The notes: a model not told the origin generated them from the letters alone. Positions 25,368-34,064 are shown, counted from the stretch's first letter. The stretch is DNA of 64,000 nt from Streptomyces aurantiacus (GCF_027107535.1 NZ_CP114283.1:4836001-4900000), one strand, 5' to 3'. Numbers and translations: made by a program.

Positions 25368-25459
25368 CGAAACTCCCCTTGCGCCCGCAATCGAACAGGC
25401 AGCAAAGCTACACAGACATCGCCGCCACCTGCTTGACGGCTTGAGGCCGTGAGGCGTCT

Positions 25460-25688
25460 CAAGCAGGACCACCCGCTGTGGTCGGACACGGCCCGGGCCG
25501 ACCGGCTCAAGCAGGTCCTGGACGACCTGCACCTGCGGAAGATCGACCTCGCTGACGAAGTCCTCATCGTCAACCCCGGCGGCTACATCGGCGACAGTAC
25601 GGCCCGCGAGATCGAATACGCCCGCAGCCTCGGCAAGCCCATCCGCTACACCTACCCCACACGCGACGAGGAGGCCAGCTGTGGCTGA
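25460..25688 (+). pseudogene. 3' part of the split deoxyribosyltransferase-like gene
   Basis: Continues the frame broken at 23294: [20 protein letters not shown] then [40 protein letters not shown] and PIRYTYP. The D-x-A-D-E-V-x-V-x-N motif followed by G-G-Y-I-G is characteristic of nucleoside 2-deoxyribosyltransferase-like proteins found in actinobacterial islands and phages. The downstream DUF5131 fragment starts at GTG 25681, overlapping this stop, so the two were once an operon. Confidence 0.8.
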
Positions 25689-25848
25689 CACCACCGGCAT
25701 CGAGTGGACCGACAGCACCTGGAATCCGGTCACAGGCTGTACGAAGCTCTCCGACGGATGTACCCATTGCTACGCGGCCACCTTCGCCGAACGCTGGCGC
25801 GGCATCCCGGGCCACCACGTCGAGGCCGGCGAGGACCACGGCGGCTGA
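25681..25848 (+). pseudogene. N-terminal fragment of DUF5131 (phage Gp37/Gp68-like) protein
   Basis: GTG 25681 opens [20 protein letters not shown], then [20 protein letters not shown], ending in a TGA at 25846-25848. The CxxxxxGCxxCY cluster and '[12 protein letters not shown]' are diagnostic of the DUF5131/Gp37 family, which has a radical-SAM-like three-cysteine site. Family members are about 250-300 residues, so only the first 55 remain. It overlaps the preceding gene by eight bases. Confidence 0.8.
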
Positions 25849-26039
25849 CCGGCGCCGTGGTGTCGACCCAACGACACGTCACCCTGCATCCCCGCCCCGT
25901 CGTTCCGGCACAACAGGTCGGGGGTGCGGCGTTCCGGCCGGGCGTCCGCCGCCGGTAGTGACGCAGAGGGCTCCGCCACACACCCCCCGACCCTCCACAG
26001 AGGGGCGGGGGTCGCGAATAATCTTGAGGTGAGTGGGTG

Positions 26040-26690
26040 GGGCTGGTGCCGGGCGGCCGGGGGGTCGTGCGGCGTTCCGGCGCCGGGCGGAACCCCGAAG
26101 AGATTGCACCAGAGCGCCGGGGACGTGGCCGCGCTCGGTGACCTGATCGTGGTGGCCGCCGTCGTTTCCCCGTATCTGGTGCGCAGCCAGATGCGGCAGG
26201 CCGCGTACGAGTTCGAGCGGGCGTCCCGGGCCCCGGCAGCGCGGCAGATGGAGGGGCAGGCGCGCGAACTGTACCGGGAGTCGACGCAGGTTCTGTCTCG
26301 TTACGTGTCGTCGGTCGGCCGCAACGACACGGCCGGCGCGCTGGGCTTCCTGCTCGCCCCGGTGACGGCTGTGGAGGCTTCTCGGAGCTGGCACCAGGCG
26401 CAGGGACACCGGGTCCCAGGCGCAGGCCGCCGGACGGCTGCTGCTGCTGCACGAGGCAGTCGAGGTGACCGTCGGAGTCAACGCGGCACGCGAGTACCGA
26501 GCTCGTGCGAAGCGCGCCGCGGCCCGGAAGGGGACCTGGCGCCGCGCAGCCATGGCGCACGGCGCCCGGTCGATGGCCGGCGCCGTCCAGGAGGCCGTCC
26601 CCGAGCACGCCCGCGAGATCCTGGCACGAGAGAGCCCCGGCGGCGGCGAGATGAGCTTCCCGGGCGTCGGGTGTGGTTCCGCCCCGGAAG
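26040..26690 (+). pseudogene. Frameshifted helical protein of unknown function
   Basis: The first frame encodes DVAALGDLIVVAAVVSPYLV then RSQMRQAAYEFERASRAPAA and STQVLSRYVSSVGRNDTAGA. Near 26410 similarity moves to another frame (GRLLLLHEAVEVTVGVNAAR, then EYRARAKRAAARKGTW and SMAGAVQEAVPEHAREILAR). Each part looks like real helical coding sequence with genomic codon use. I do not recognise the family. Confidence 0.4.
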
Positions 26691-26726
26691 CTGGTGCGGC
26701 AGCGTCACTTTCCGGCGGTCGGATGG

Positions 26727-27131
26727 TCAGGGCCGGTCGACCTGCACACAGTCGATGGGCTTCGCGTACTCATCGTCAATACAGACGATGACATACGTGG
26801 CACCCCCGGGCACATCCGCAAGGAGTCCGGTCTTGAGCGGATACGTAGTGTTGCACTTCGTGCCGGTGCCCTTGGTATCGAGCTGCTTGCCAGAGGCACC
26901 GTACGCGCCGAACCACGCCCTGCGGCAGTCGACGGCCCGGAGTGTTCCAACGACGCCGACCGATCGGTTGTACCAGGTCAGGGTTCCGCGGGCGTAGCTG
27001 CCCTGTCCATCATCAACGTAGAAAGGGCTGGTCGGATAGGCGGCGGTTTGCGCGCTGGCGGCGGGAGCGCCCAGCAGGGTGCCCGCGGTCAGCACGACGG
27101 AACCGACGGCGGCGGCGAGGTGAGTCTTCAT
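26727..27131 (-). CDS. Small secreted protein of unknown function
   Basis: A 134-residue exported protein. ATG 27131 (CTGGAG upstream) opens the signal peptide MKTHLAAAVGSVVLTAGTLL with cleavage near ASA-QTA. The mature ~105 residues are aromatic- and glycine-rich with three cysteines (VDCRRAWFG, KCNTTYP, VIVCIDDEYAKPIDCVQV). No catalytic motif is visible. Short secreted beta-rich proteins of this type are frequent in Streptomyces and usually uncharacterised. Confidence 0.7.
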   Translation of the reverse strand: MKTHLAAAVGSVVLTAGTLLGAPAASAQTAAYPTSPFYVDDGQGSYARGTLTWYNRSVGVVGTLRAVDCRRAWFGAYGASGKQLDTKGTGTKCNTTYPLKTGLLADVPGGATYVIVCIDDEYAKPIDCVQVDRP

Positions 27132-27281
27132 GCGATCTCCAGAGGGGTGAGCCGGTTGCGGCTTCACATCCTGGATGGGTCGGCCACCTGTGGCCTACCT
27201 CTTAAGTCACGGCTTAAAGGGAGCCGGAGCGGCAGGCGCGGGTCTCGCGCCCAGTCTGACGCCGCGGTGCCCTCGGGGGCC

Positions 27282-28283
27282 TCACGGTTCCGTCAGGGCG
27301 CCGGTCCGCAGCAGGGCCAGCCCGAGAGGGGTGATGTGGTGCAGCACGGACCCGCCTCGGCGGCTGGTGGTGATGAGGTCGGTGTTTCGCAGCACGGTCG
27401 CGTGCTGACTGGCCGCTGCCGCCGTGACTCTGAGGCGGCGGGCCAGTTCGCTCGTCGTGCAGCCTTCTGCTGTCACCTGTAGAGCGGCGGCTCGCGTGCG
27501 GCCGAGCAGAGACCCCAGGTTCCGTATGGCGGAGCCGTCCGCTTCCGCCCGACCGGTATCTATCAGGGGCCCACGGAGAGCCGGCACGCTCAGTCGGGGT
27601 GGCTGGGCACTATCGAGCGGGTCCCACAGCAAGCTCACCGGGTGCTTGGCGAATACCGTGGGCGTGATGATCAGTCCCCTTCCCTGGAGACGCACCTCAA
27701 CTCGGCGCGGATAGGGAGCTTCGAGCACCGGTGGACGCCAGCGGACCAGTGGTGCGCAGATCGAACGCAGCAGCAGATCGATGCCTCCCTCCAACACCAG
27801 GTTCGCGCAACGAGTGGACAGCGCGACCAGTTCGGACCGACCTCGATCCCAGTAGGGCTCCACGGTCAGCCGATGGCAGGCGCGCACGGCATCGGCGAGC
27901 TCCCGGCGCGCGTCGCGGTCGCCCTCGCACACCCGCCTTGCCCATGGCAGGTGTCCGGGGTGGAAGTCGAGACCCTCGAACTCGCGTCGCAGCCGGGACA
28001 CCGGGGCATGCAGCAGGTTGTCCACGGCGTGGTCCACAGAGGGCACATCGCCCATCAAGGCCAGCAGATCAAGCCCCGGGCCGCGCACCGGGACCAGGGA
28101 CGTCAGGGGGTGCGTGTCCGCTCCCATCCGGCCCGCGACCGCTGACCGCCACGTGCGGAAGTGAGGAAGTTCCCGGTTCGCTCCCAGCAGCTCCAGGCTG
28201 TAATAGACCTCCGCTGCGACGCCGATCGTTGCGGCCACCCGTGTCCGGGCGAGGTCTTGCGCCGTGAAGTGAATGCGTAACAC
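27282..28283 (-). CDS. ArsR-type winged-helix transcriptional regulator
   Basis: About 333 residues. The C-terminal ~75 residues are the DNA-binding domain (GCTTSELARRLRVTAAAASQ, then HATVLRNTDLITTSRRGGSV and LHHITPLGLALL), an ArsR-like winged helix. The long N-terminal part (VLRIHFTAQDLARTRVAATI onward) is the sensor region of a large Streptomyces family. GTG 28283 is chosen because AGGAGG lies 6 bases upstream and a paralogue at 54.3-54.8 kb begins with the same VL.(I/V)HF. The C-terminal placement of the HTH is typical of this group. Target genes are unknown. Confidence 0.8.
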   Translation of the reverse strand: MLRIHFTAQDLARTRVAATIGVAAEVYYSLELLGANRELPHFRTWRSAVAGRMGADTHPLTSLVPVRGPGLDLLALMGDVPSVDHAVDNLLHAPVSRLRREFEGLDFHPGHLPWARRVCEGDRDARRELADAVRACHRLTVEPYWDRGRSELVALSTRCANLVLEGGIDLLLRSICAPLVRWRPPVLEAPYPRRVEVRLQGRGLIITPTVFAKHPVSLLWDPLDSAQPPRLSVPALRGPLIDTGRAEADGSAIRNLGSLLGRTRAAALQVTAEGCTTSELARRLRVTAAAASQHATVLRNTDLITTSRRGGSVLHHITPLGLALLRTGALTEP

Positions 28284-28383
28284 CGGCCGGCCTCCTGCCA
28301 CCGAAGCAGAGCGCATGAGCGCACCACCAGCATGCCCCCAACTCACCGCGTCCGATCCCGCATTGGCCTAGAACGCGCCCGGA

Positions 28384-28765
28384 TTGCTGACTGCGCATGC
28401 GCGCCCGTGAACCGGTTCAGGGGGCGGGTCGGATCTGCCAGGACGTGACTCGGATCGTCGCCGACATCTCGGTCTATTTCGGCGGATTCGACACCGGCCT
28501 GACTGCCGCTCGGACAATTCTGTGGGCGGGACCAGCGGTACCCGTGGTTCGAGGTTGAGGACGGGAACCGGTTCTTCGGCCGGCACCGGAAGTGGGGCCG
28601 AGCCGGCAGGCCAGCAGCAGACGGTAGGTGACCGGCCGGTAGAAGCGACGCGAGGGCGCGACGCCTAGCTTCGGTGTCAAACGCCTGGATTGGATGACAG
28701 AGCGACTGGCTTCACTGTCCAGGAACAACAGCAGCCGCATGCGGCTCATTCTGAAACCACCAGTA
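28384..28765. other. Gene-free stretch before the ISAzo13 element
   Basis: No frame here has a recognisable domain or a good start site. It lies between the promoter side of the regulator gene and the left inverted repeat of the ISAzo13 element. Confidence 0.4.
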
Positions 28766-30527
28766 AGGGCGTGCAGATCATTAACTCGTCTTTTTGACCT
28801 TGCTTCGAGTGGGGGCGGAAACGAGGAAGGTCGCGATGTCGGCTGGTGTGCGGAAGCGGGCGGTTGAGGCGTTGATGTGGTGGCCGTGTGCTTCCAGGAG
28901 TGGGCGGACTTCCTGTTTCGCTCGGCTGATGGTCATGGCGGTGACGCCGAAGAGCTGCCCGAGGAGGTCCATGGTCGCGAGTTTGCGCAGGTGGAGCACG
29001 GTGGCCAGGATCCGGTCGGCTGGGGTGAGCTTGGCTTTGGCACCAGTGCCAGGGGCGACCAAGCGCTCGTGACCGCGACGTGTGCGGAGCACTTGCTCGC
29101 GTTGAACCTCCAGCGCAGGAGTGAGCGCGTCGATGAGTTCGCTGAGCTGTTGGCGGGTCATGCCGGTCAGTTCTGGGTCCTGCAGCGCGTGCTGCGTGAG
29201 GCGGGGCGGTCTGGTCGCCGGGGCCTGGTCTGAGGTGCTGTTGTCCGGCGTCGCGTCCAGCGGGTGCCGGGGGTGGAGGGTGTAGTTCCAGTCGCCGTGG
29301 AAGCGGTGCCGGGTGATCGGCAGGGCGGCGATATCGTCGTCGCTGACCTGGATGCCGGTGGGGTAGGCGTTGGTGTCGAGTTCGGCATGCACGGTCAGGC
29401 CGGTTTTAGTGGTGGTCGCCGCGATGCTTTCGACGATGACTTCGTGGCTGGTCAGGGGCCTGCCGCGCCAGTTCATGGTGATGTGGGAGAACAGCCGGTG
29501 CTCGATCCGGTTCCACTTCGACGTGCCCGGAGGCAGGTGGCAGACAGTGATCGTCAGGCCGGCCTCGACGGCGAACCGGGCGAGTTCGGTCTTCCAGGTG
29601 CGGGTGCGATAGCCGTTGGAGCCGCCCGCATCGGCGGTGATCAGCAGTCGGCCGGCCGTCGGATAGGCGGCCCGGCCGGCACCGTTCCACCAGCGGCGGA
29701 TCGACTCGACGGCGAACGCGGCGGTGTCGTGGTCGGTGCCCACGTTGACCCAGCCGGTGTTCGCCGCGACGTCGTAGATGCCGTAGGGCACCGCTCTGCC
29801 CAGCTCGCGGTCGGGAAAGTCGTGGGTGTCGACCCGCACCGGCTCGCCTCTCGGCTCCCATTCACGGCCGTTGTTCTTGAACGGGCCGACCAGTTCCTTC
29901 TTCTTGGTGTCCACGCTGATGACCGGAGCCCCGCTGTCCTGGTGGTCGCGGGCCTGTTCGTTGAGGTAGTGGAACTGTGCGTCCCGGTCGGGGTGCTGTT
30001 TGCCTTCCATGGTCTTGGCGTTGCTCTGCAGGCTGAAGCCCTCCTCGCGCAGGAGGTCGCCCACCGTATCCGCACAGATCCTGTGGCCTTGCCGAGTCAG
30101 TTGCTCGGCGAGCTTGCGGGTGGATTTGGTGGTCCAGCGCAGCGGCGACATGGGATCTCCGCGGACGTCGGGCTCGACCAGCGCAAGGAGTGCCTCCCGA
30201 ACGGCAGGGTTCCGGTCGACGACGCGTTTACGGCCGGCGCCGGGCCGACGGATACGTCCCAACGGAGCCTGGCCGGAGTCGAGTTCCCGCACTCCGACAG
30301 ACACAGTGGCCTCGCGAACACCGGCGGCACGGGCGACCGCTCTGATCCCGCCGTGGCCGAGGGACTGGGCCTCCGCCCTTATCAACAAGCGACGCTGCCG
30401 CTCGTCGAGGTGCGGCAAAATCGCCTCGAACTTGGCTGCCAGCACGGCCCGTTGCCCATCCAACCCGCTCATGCCAGACCAACGAACCACCGAGCAGAAA
30501 GCCACGAGTTAATGATCTGCACGCCCT
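28766..30527 (-). mobile_element. ISAzo13-family insertion sequence
   Basis: Perfect 23-bp inverted repeats starting GGGCGTGCAGATCATTAACT lie at 28767-28789 and, reversed, at 30504-30526. TA is adjacent on both sides (28764-28765 and 30527-30528), a possible 2-bp duplication. One intact transposase gene fills the element. Its right end abuts the left end of an IS5-type element within a few bases. Confidence 0.88.
28781..30472 (-). CDS. ISAzo13-family transposase
   Basis: A 563-residue DDE transposase. An N-terminal helical/HTH region (GGIRAVARAAGVREATVSVG) is followed by the catalytic core: VISVDTKKKELVGPFKNNG (first Asp), LLITADAGGSNGYRTRTWK (second Asp) and GTSKWNRIEHRLFSHITMNW (Glu). After residue ~450 there is an HTH_Tnp_4-like segment (TPADRILATVLHLRKLATMD). 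ATG 30472 is preferred because the longer frame starts inside the inverted repeat. It appears full length and could be active. Confidence 0.92.
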   Translation of the reverse strand: MSGLDGQRAVLAAKFEAILPHLDERQRRLLIRAEAQSLGHGGIRAVARAAGVREATVSVGVRELDSGQAPLGRIRRPGAGRKRVVDRNPAVREALLALVEPDVRGDPMSPLRWTTKSTRKLAEQLTRQGHRICADTVGDLLREEGFSLQSNAKTMEGKQHPDRDAQFHYLNEQARDHQDSGAPVISVDTKKKELVGPFKNNGREWEPRGEPVRVDTHDFPDRELGRAVPYGIYDVAANTGWVNVGTDHDTAAFAVESIRRWWNGAGRAAYPTAGRLLITADAGGSNGYRTRTWKTELARFAVEAGLTITVCHLPPGTSKWNRIEHRLFSHITMNWRGRPLTSHEVIVESIAATTTKTGLTVHAELDTNAYPTGIQVSDDDIAALPITRHRFHGDWNYTLHPRHPLDATPDNSTSDQAPATRPPRLTQHALQDPELTGMTRQQLSELIDALTPALEVQREQVLRTRRGHERLVAPGTGAKAKLTPADRILATVLHLRKLATMDLLGQLFGVTAMTISRAKQEVRPLLEAHGHHINASTARFRTPADIATFLVSAPTRSKVKKTS

Positions 30528-30592
30528 AAGTTGAGATCACGGAATCGATCATTCCCGCTTCAGGAGGGTGCTGGCTGCGGTAGACCGGTGGC

Positions 30593-31216
30593 GTGACTCG
30601 TGGTGATCTGACTGATGCCGAGTGGGAGTTGATCGAGCCGCACCTCCCGCTGGGGTCGTTCGGACCGATCCCTGACCTGCGCAGCTACTTCAACGCGGTG
30701 ATGTGGCGGTTCCGTACCGGCAGTCCCTGGCGGGATGTGCCGGAGAGCTACGGCTCCTGGTCGACGATCTACGACCGGTTCCGGATGTGGGCGCGTGACG
30801 AAGTCTTCCAAACCCTCATGGAAGCGATGATCGCCGAGGCGGGGGCCCGCGACGATGTCGATCTGAGCCTGGTCAGTGTGGACTCGACCGTTGCCCGCGC
30901 GCATCACCACGCAGCGGGCATGGTAGTCGAACCGGAGGACCTGGAGAAGGCCGTGGCGGAGGAAAAGGGGCTGCAGCAAAGGGGCAAAACGATCCCGTAG
31001 GCGAGGGGGCCGCGGACAGGGAGAACCGCGAGCGGGAACAGCGCCGCGCCGTGCGCCGACGCCGCAGAGCCCGACTGCGGGCCGCCGAACTGGGCCGCTC
31101 CCGGGGCGGACTCACCAGCAAGGTCCACCTCGCCGTCGAGCGGCGCTGCCGCCCGCTGTCCATCATCCTCACCCCCGGGCAGGCCGCGGACAGCCCGCGC
31201 TTCATTCCGGTCCTTA
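30593..31216 (+). pseudogene. IS5-family transposase, 5' part (interrupted)
   Basis: Residues 1-135 (GDLTDAEWELIEPHLPLGSF, then SYFNAVMWRFRTGSPWRDVP and SLVSVDSTVARAHHHAAGM with the first Asp) end near 31000. The second frame (ADRENREREQRRAVRRRRRA, then LGRSRGGLTSKVHLAVERRC and ADSPRFIPVL) continues to the insertion point. The frame change is in the position where this group uses programmed frameshifting. Confidence 0.85.
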
Positions 31217-32068
31217 GACGTCATCTCATTTGGGTGACTAGACTTGTGGCGTGTCAAAGATCGTTGAGCGGCTGGTGCCGGACGAGTTGTGGGAGCTGTT
31301 CCAGCAGGTGGTGCCCGAGGCGCCGTCGCGGCCTCAGGGTGGTGGCCGGCGTCGGCACGGCGACCGTGAAGTGCTGGCCGCGATCGTCTTCGTGGCGACC
31401 TCGGGCTGCACGTGGCAGCAGGTGCCGACCGCCTCGTTCGGCCCGTCCGGCGCGACGGCCCATCGACGCTTCACCGAGTGGACGAAGGCCCGTGTGTGGG
31501 CCAAACTCCACCGCCTGGTCCTCGATGAACTCGGATCCCGCGGCGAGCTGGACTGGTCCCGGTGTGCGATCGACTCGGTCAACATGCGGGCCCTGAAAAG
31601 GGGGAGCTGACAGGCCCGAATCCTGTAGACCGGGGCAAGTACGGGTCAAAGATCCACTTGATCACGGAGCGGACCGGACTGCCCCTGTCCATCGGCATCT
31701 CGGGCGCCAACACGCACGACAGCCAGGCATTGATCCCGCTGGTGAAGGGCATACCGCCGATCCGCTCCCGCCGGGGACCCCGGCGACGCAGACCCCACAA
31801 ACTCCACGCTGACAAGGGCTACGACTACAACCACCTGCGACGATGGTTATCCAGCCGAGGAATCCGGCACCGCATCGCCCGCAGAGGTATCGAGTCCTCG
31901 GCCCGCCTGGGCGCCCACCGCTGGACCGTGGAGCGCACGATGTCCTGGCTCGCCGGATGCCGACGCCTACACCGCCGCTACGAACGCAAAGCCGAGCACT
32001 TCCTCGCCTTCACCAGCATCGCCTGCACCCTGATCTGCTACCGCAGACTCGCCAAATGAGATGACTTC
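31217..32068 (+). mobile_element. IS427-group (IS5 family) element, 852 bp
   Basis: Ends GACGTCATCTC on the left and, reversed, GAAGTCATCTC on the right, extending into a longer inverted match (GTCATCTCATTTGG). TTA at 31214-31216 and 32069-32071 is the target duplication. Deletion of the element plus one TTA rejoins the host transposase in frame (V-L-N-K-I-K). Confidence 0.88.
31251..32059 (+). CDS. IS427-group transposase in two overlapping frames
   Basis: OrfA (31251-31610) encodes KIVERLVPDELWELFQQVVP, then AAIVFVATSGCTWQQVPTAS and DWSRCAIDSVNMRALKRGS. OrfB (to 32059) encodes DRGKYGSKIHLITERTGLPL, then HKLHADKGYDYNHLRRWLSS, RRGIESSARLGAHRW and VERTMSWLAGCRRLHRRYER. The D, D and E residues are all present. 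The AAAAGGGGG stretch near 31595-31603 is a plausible -1 frameshift site to make the fusion. It is likely functional and is the youngest insertion in this nest. Confidence 0.88.
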
Positions 32069-32071
32069 TTA

Positions 32072-32436
32072 ACAAGATCAAGGTGCGTGTCCCGGTCGGC
32101 CGCCCCAGGAGCCGGCCGGACGCGGTCGCCGGAGACAAGGCGTACTCCTCCCGCGCCAACCGCGCCCATCTGCGCAGACGCAACATCAAGGCGGTGATCC
32201 CGGAGAAGGCCGACCAGGCCGCCAACCGCAAGAAGAAAGGACACTCCGGCGGCCGCCCGGTCAGCCACGACGCCACGCTCTACAAAGACCGCAACACAGT
32301 CGAGCGCGCCATCAACAAGTTCAAGGAATGGCGAGGGCTGGCCACCCGCTACGACAAGACACCCGAGAGCTATGCCGCAGGACTCCACCTGCGCGGGTCC
32401 ATCCTCTGGTTACGCAGCCTTCCAGCCCTCCCGTGA
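32072..32436 (+). pseudogene. IS5-family transposase, 3' part (interrupted)
   Basis: Resumes as KIKVRVPVGRPRSRPDAVAG, then DKAYSSRANRAHLRRRNIKA, NTVERAINKFKEWRGLATRY and SYAAGLHLRGSILWLRS. It supplies the second and third acidic residues of the DDE triad. With the 5' part it would form a complete transposase if the inner element were removed. Confidence 0.85.
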
Positions 32437-32493
32437 CCTCAACGTCGGACAGGCCCTAGCCGGAGTGCGAGCCGCGAGTCCGGCGCAGTCGAG

Positions 32494-32730
32494 TCACCGG
32501 GTCAACTCGGATTGCACGGCCGCGAACGTCTCGTCCAGATGGTCGGCCAGCGACCCATGGCGTTCCAGGCTGCTCCAGATCTTTGTGCCGACTCCGGCCA
32601 TGGCGACCAGCCGGAGTGCCTGCTGCCGTTCAGGGTCCGGCCAGCGGTCGGCCAGGGCCTCGGTGATGATCCGCTCCTGGCGCTCATGGTTGGAGTGCTT
32701 GCGGGCGAGAAGGGTCTCCGTCGACCGCAT
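32494..32730 (-). pseudogene. C-terminal fragment of a TetR-type regulator
   Basis: About 78 residues: ERQERIITEALADRWPDPER then QQALRLVAMAGVGTKIWSSL and DHLDETFAAVQSELTR resemble the ligand-binding C-terminus of TetR proteins. The DNA-binding N-terminus is missing. It lies just downstream of the reductase gene on the same strand. Confidence 0.5.
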
Positions 32731-32744
32731 CAGCCGGTCGAGTG

Positions 32745-33248
32745 CTACCGGCCCGGCCGCTCGGGCTCCATCCGGAAGTGGACGATGCGGGTCTTCGCGG
32801 CGGCCGTGCGTAGCTCGTTGTCGGTGGGCTGCCGGTCGCCTGGGAGGCCGAGCATCAGGCCCTTGGCGGCCTTGGCCCCTTTGCGCCGGCCGAACTCACC
32901 CAGCAGGGCGGCGACTTCCTCAGGGTCCTCGACGACCGTCGGGACGGCGCCGTGGTCCTGGCCCCGGATGCGCAGCCGGACGGCGGACCCTTCGCGCATG
33001 CTGGGGATCCAGCCGAGCTGGGATGACATGGCGAGCACCGTGCCGGGATCCCAGTCGAAGTAGCCGATGGGGACCGTGAATTCGCGACCCGTCCTGTGCC
33101 CCTTGTACGTGAGCAGCATCAGGCGCCCGCTCAGCGGCTTGTGGAAGCGGGAGGCGAGCAGCGGCCGTACGACCTTGTTGGCGGCTCGGAAGAACTTCAC
33201 CAAGGGTGGCCTGGCCGTGTTCGCCGCGGGCGTGCCGGAGGTGCTCAC
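32745..33248 (-). CDS. Deazaflavin (F420)-dependent nitroreductase-family protein
   Basis: A 167-residue protein. LMLLTYKGHRTGREFTVPIG followed by YFDWDPGTVLAMSSQLGW and VPTVVEDPEEVAALLGEFGR is the split beta-barrel of Ddn-like F420-dependent reductases. GTG 33248 overlaps the upstream SDR stop by four bases, so translation is coupled. By family it binds F420 and reduces an unsaturated or quinone-like substrate. Confidence 0.8.
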   Translation of the reverse strand: MSTSGTPAANTARPPLVKFFRAANKVVRPLLASRFHKPLSGRLMLLTYKGHRTGREFTVPIGYFDWDPGTVLAMSSQLGWIPSMREGSAVRLRIRGQDHGAVPTVVEDPEEVAALLGEFGRRKGAKAAKGLMLGLPGDRQPTDNELRTAAAKTRIVHFRMEPERPGR

Positions 33249-33916
33249 CAGATGCCGCCGGGGACGGTGTGGACGATCTCGGCCTGGTCGCGCTTGGTGT
33301 ACGCGTCCCAGTAGTGCTCGGCGATGGTCTCGGGCTCGGTGCCGGGACCGCTGCCGATGAACACCCCGATCGCCACGTGCGCGACGTGCACCCCGCGCTC
33401 GGCGAGGTCGACGCCCAGGGCCATGGCGTAATTGCGCAGGGCCGCCGCCGCGACGCCGACGCTGCCGAACGCGCCGCCCATCGGCCGAACCGAGGAGGCG
33501 CCCGTGGAGAACAGCAGCGTGCCACTGCCGCGTTCGAGCATGGCGGGCAGCACCTGACGGACCGCGGCAACCGCTCCGTACAGGTAGTAGTCGAGCTGCT
33601 TGTGGAGGTCCTGCGCCGTGGCGTCGACAGAGGCGGCGCCAGCGAAAGTGGGGTCGGCGGGCGAGTACTCCAGTACGTCGACGGCCCCGAACCGGTCGGC
33701 GACCGCGGCGAGCGCCGACTGCAGCGAGTCGGGACGCGTCACGTCCGCGGCGAAGCCTGCGGCCTCGATGCCCTCCTCGGCAAGCTGCGCGGCGAGCGCG
33801 TCGAGCTTGTCCTGGGTCCGGGAGAGCAGGGCGACCTGGAAACCCTCCCTTCCGAAGCGGCGGGCGATGGACAGGCCCAGGCCGGGGCCTGCCCCGATGA
33901 CGGCGATGACGGGCAT
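33245..33916 (-). CDS. Short-chain dehydrogenase/reductase
   Basis: A 223-residue Rossmann enzyme. The cofactor motif is VIAVIGAGPGLGLSIARRFG, followed by LLSRTQDKLDAL. The usual NNAG is changed to EYSPA and the catalytic Ser/Tyr/Lys region is altered (LLFSTGASSVRPMGGAFGSV, with no YxxxK), so it is a divergent SDR that may not be a classical oxidoreductase. ATG 33916 has AGGAG upstream. It is transcribed away from the TetR gene with a shared promoter region. Confidence 0.8.
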   Translation of the reverse strand: MPVIAVIGAGPGLGLSIARRFGREGFQVALLSRTQDKLDALAAQLAEEGIEAAGFAADVTRPDSLQSALAAVADRFGAVDVLEYSPADPTFAGAASVDATAQDLHKQLDYYLYGAVAAVRQVLPAMLERGSGTLLFSTGASSVRPMGGAFGSVGVAAAALRNYAMALGVDLAERGVHVAHVAIGVFIGSGPGTEPETIAEHYWDAYTKRDQAEIVHTVPGGIW

Positions 33917-34001
33917 GGGTGGTGCTCCTGTGGTCGGACGGCCTGAATGGATGAGGCGCACTTCCCGCCACGACAGCGGTCAGGACTGAAAGTCGAGGGC
34001 A

Positions 34002-34037
34002 GCCTCATGTTCTGGAGCGTAGCAGATAATATGAGGC
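34002..34037. promoter_or_regulatory. Inverted repeat between SDR and TetR genes
   Basis: GCCTCAT (34002-34008) and ATGAGGC (34031-34037) form an inverted repeat, 22 bases apart, with an AT-rich GATAATATG in between. It is in the divergent promoter region of the SDR operon and tetR, the usual location of a TetR operator. Confidence 0.5.
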
Positions 34038-34064
34038 ACCCCTCCGGTTGGTAGGCTGAGTGAC

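Larger units (their letters stand above)
23295..25459 (+). mobile_element. IS110-family element with bridge-RNA-type leader
   Basis: Boundaries are fixed by the interrupted host gene. The left flank ends GGCTGCAAC-CT (core 23293-23294) and the right flank resumes after the core CT at 25458-25459 with CAAGCAGG. Deleting the element leaves one CT and an uninterrupted reading frame. A dinucleotide core without other duplication and no terminal inverted repeats is the IS110 signature. The element is 2165 bp: a 585-bp 5' non-coding region, the transposase gene, and a 338-bp right end carrying a convergent passenger gene. Most IS110 elements are shorter, so both flanks are enlarged. Confidence 0.88.
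30530..32443 (+). mobile_element. IS5-type element interrupted by another IS
   Basis: The left end GTTGAGATCACG (30530) matches the reverse of the right end (GTGACCTCAAC ending at 32443, one mismatch). Its ~1.06-kb body is interrupted at 31217-32068 by an IS427-group element with TTA duplicated on each side. A near-identical 170-bp copy of its 3' end occurs at 34.99-35.17 kb. Confidence 0.8.

Noticed and set aside
29264..30529. 421-codon plus-strand open frame
   Set aside because: Antisense to the ISAzo13 transposase, whose catalytic residues and inverted repeats define the true gene.
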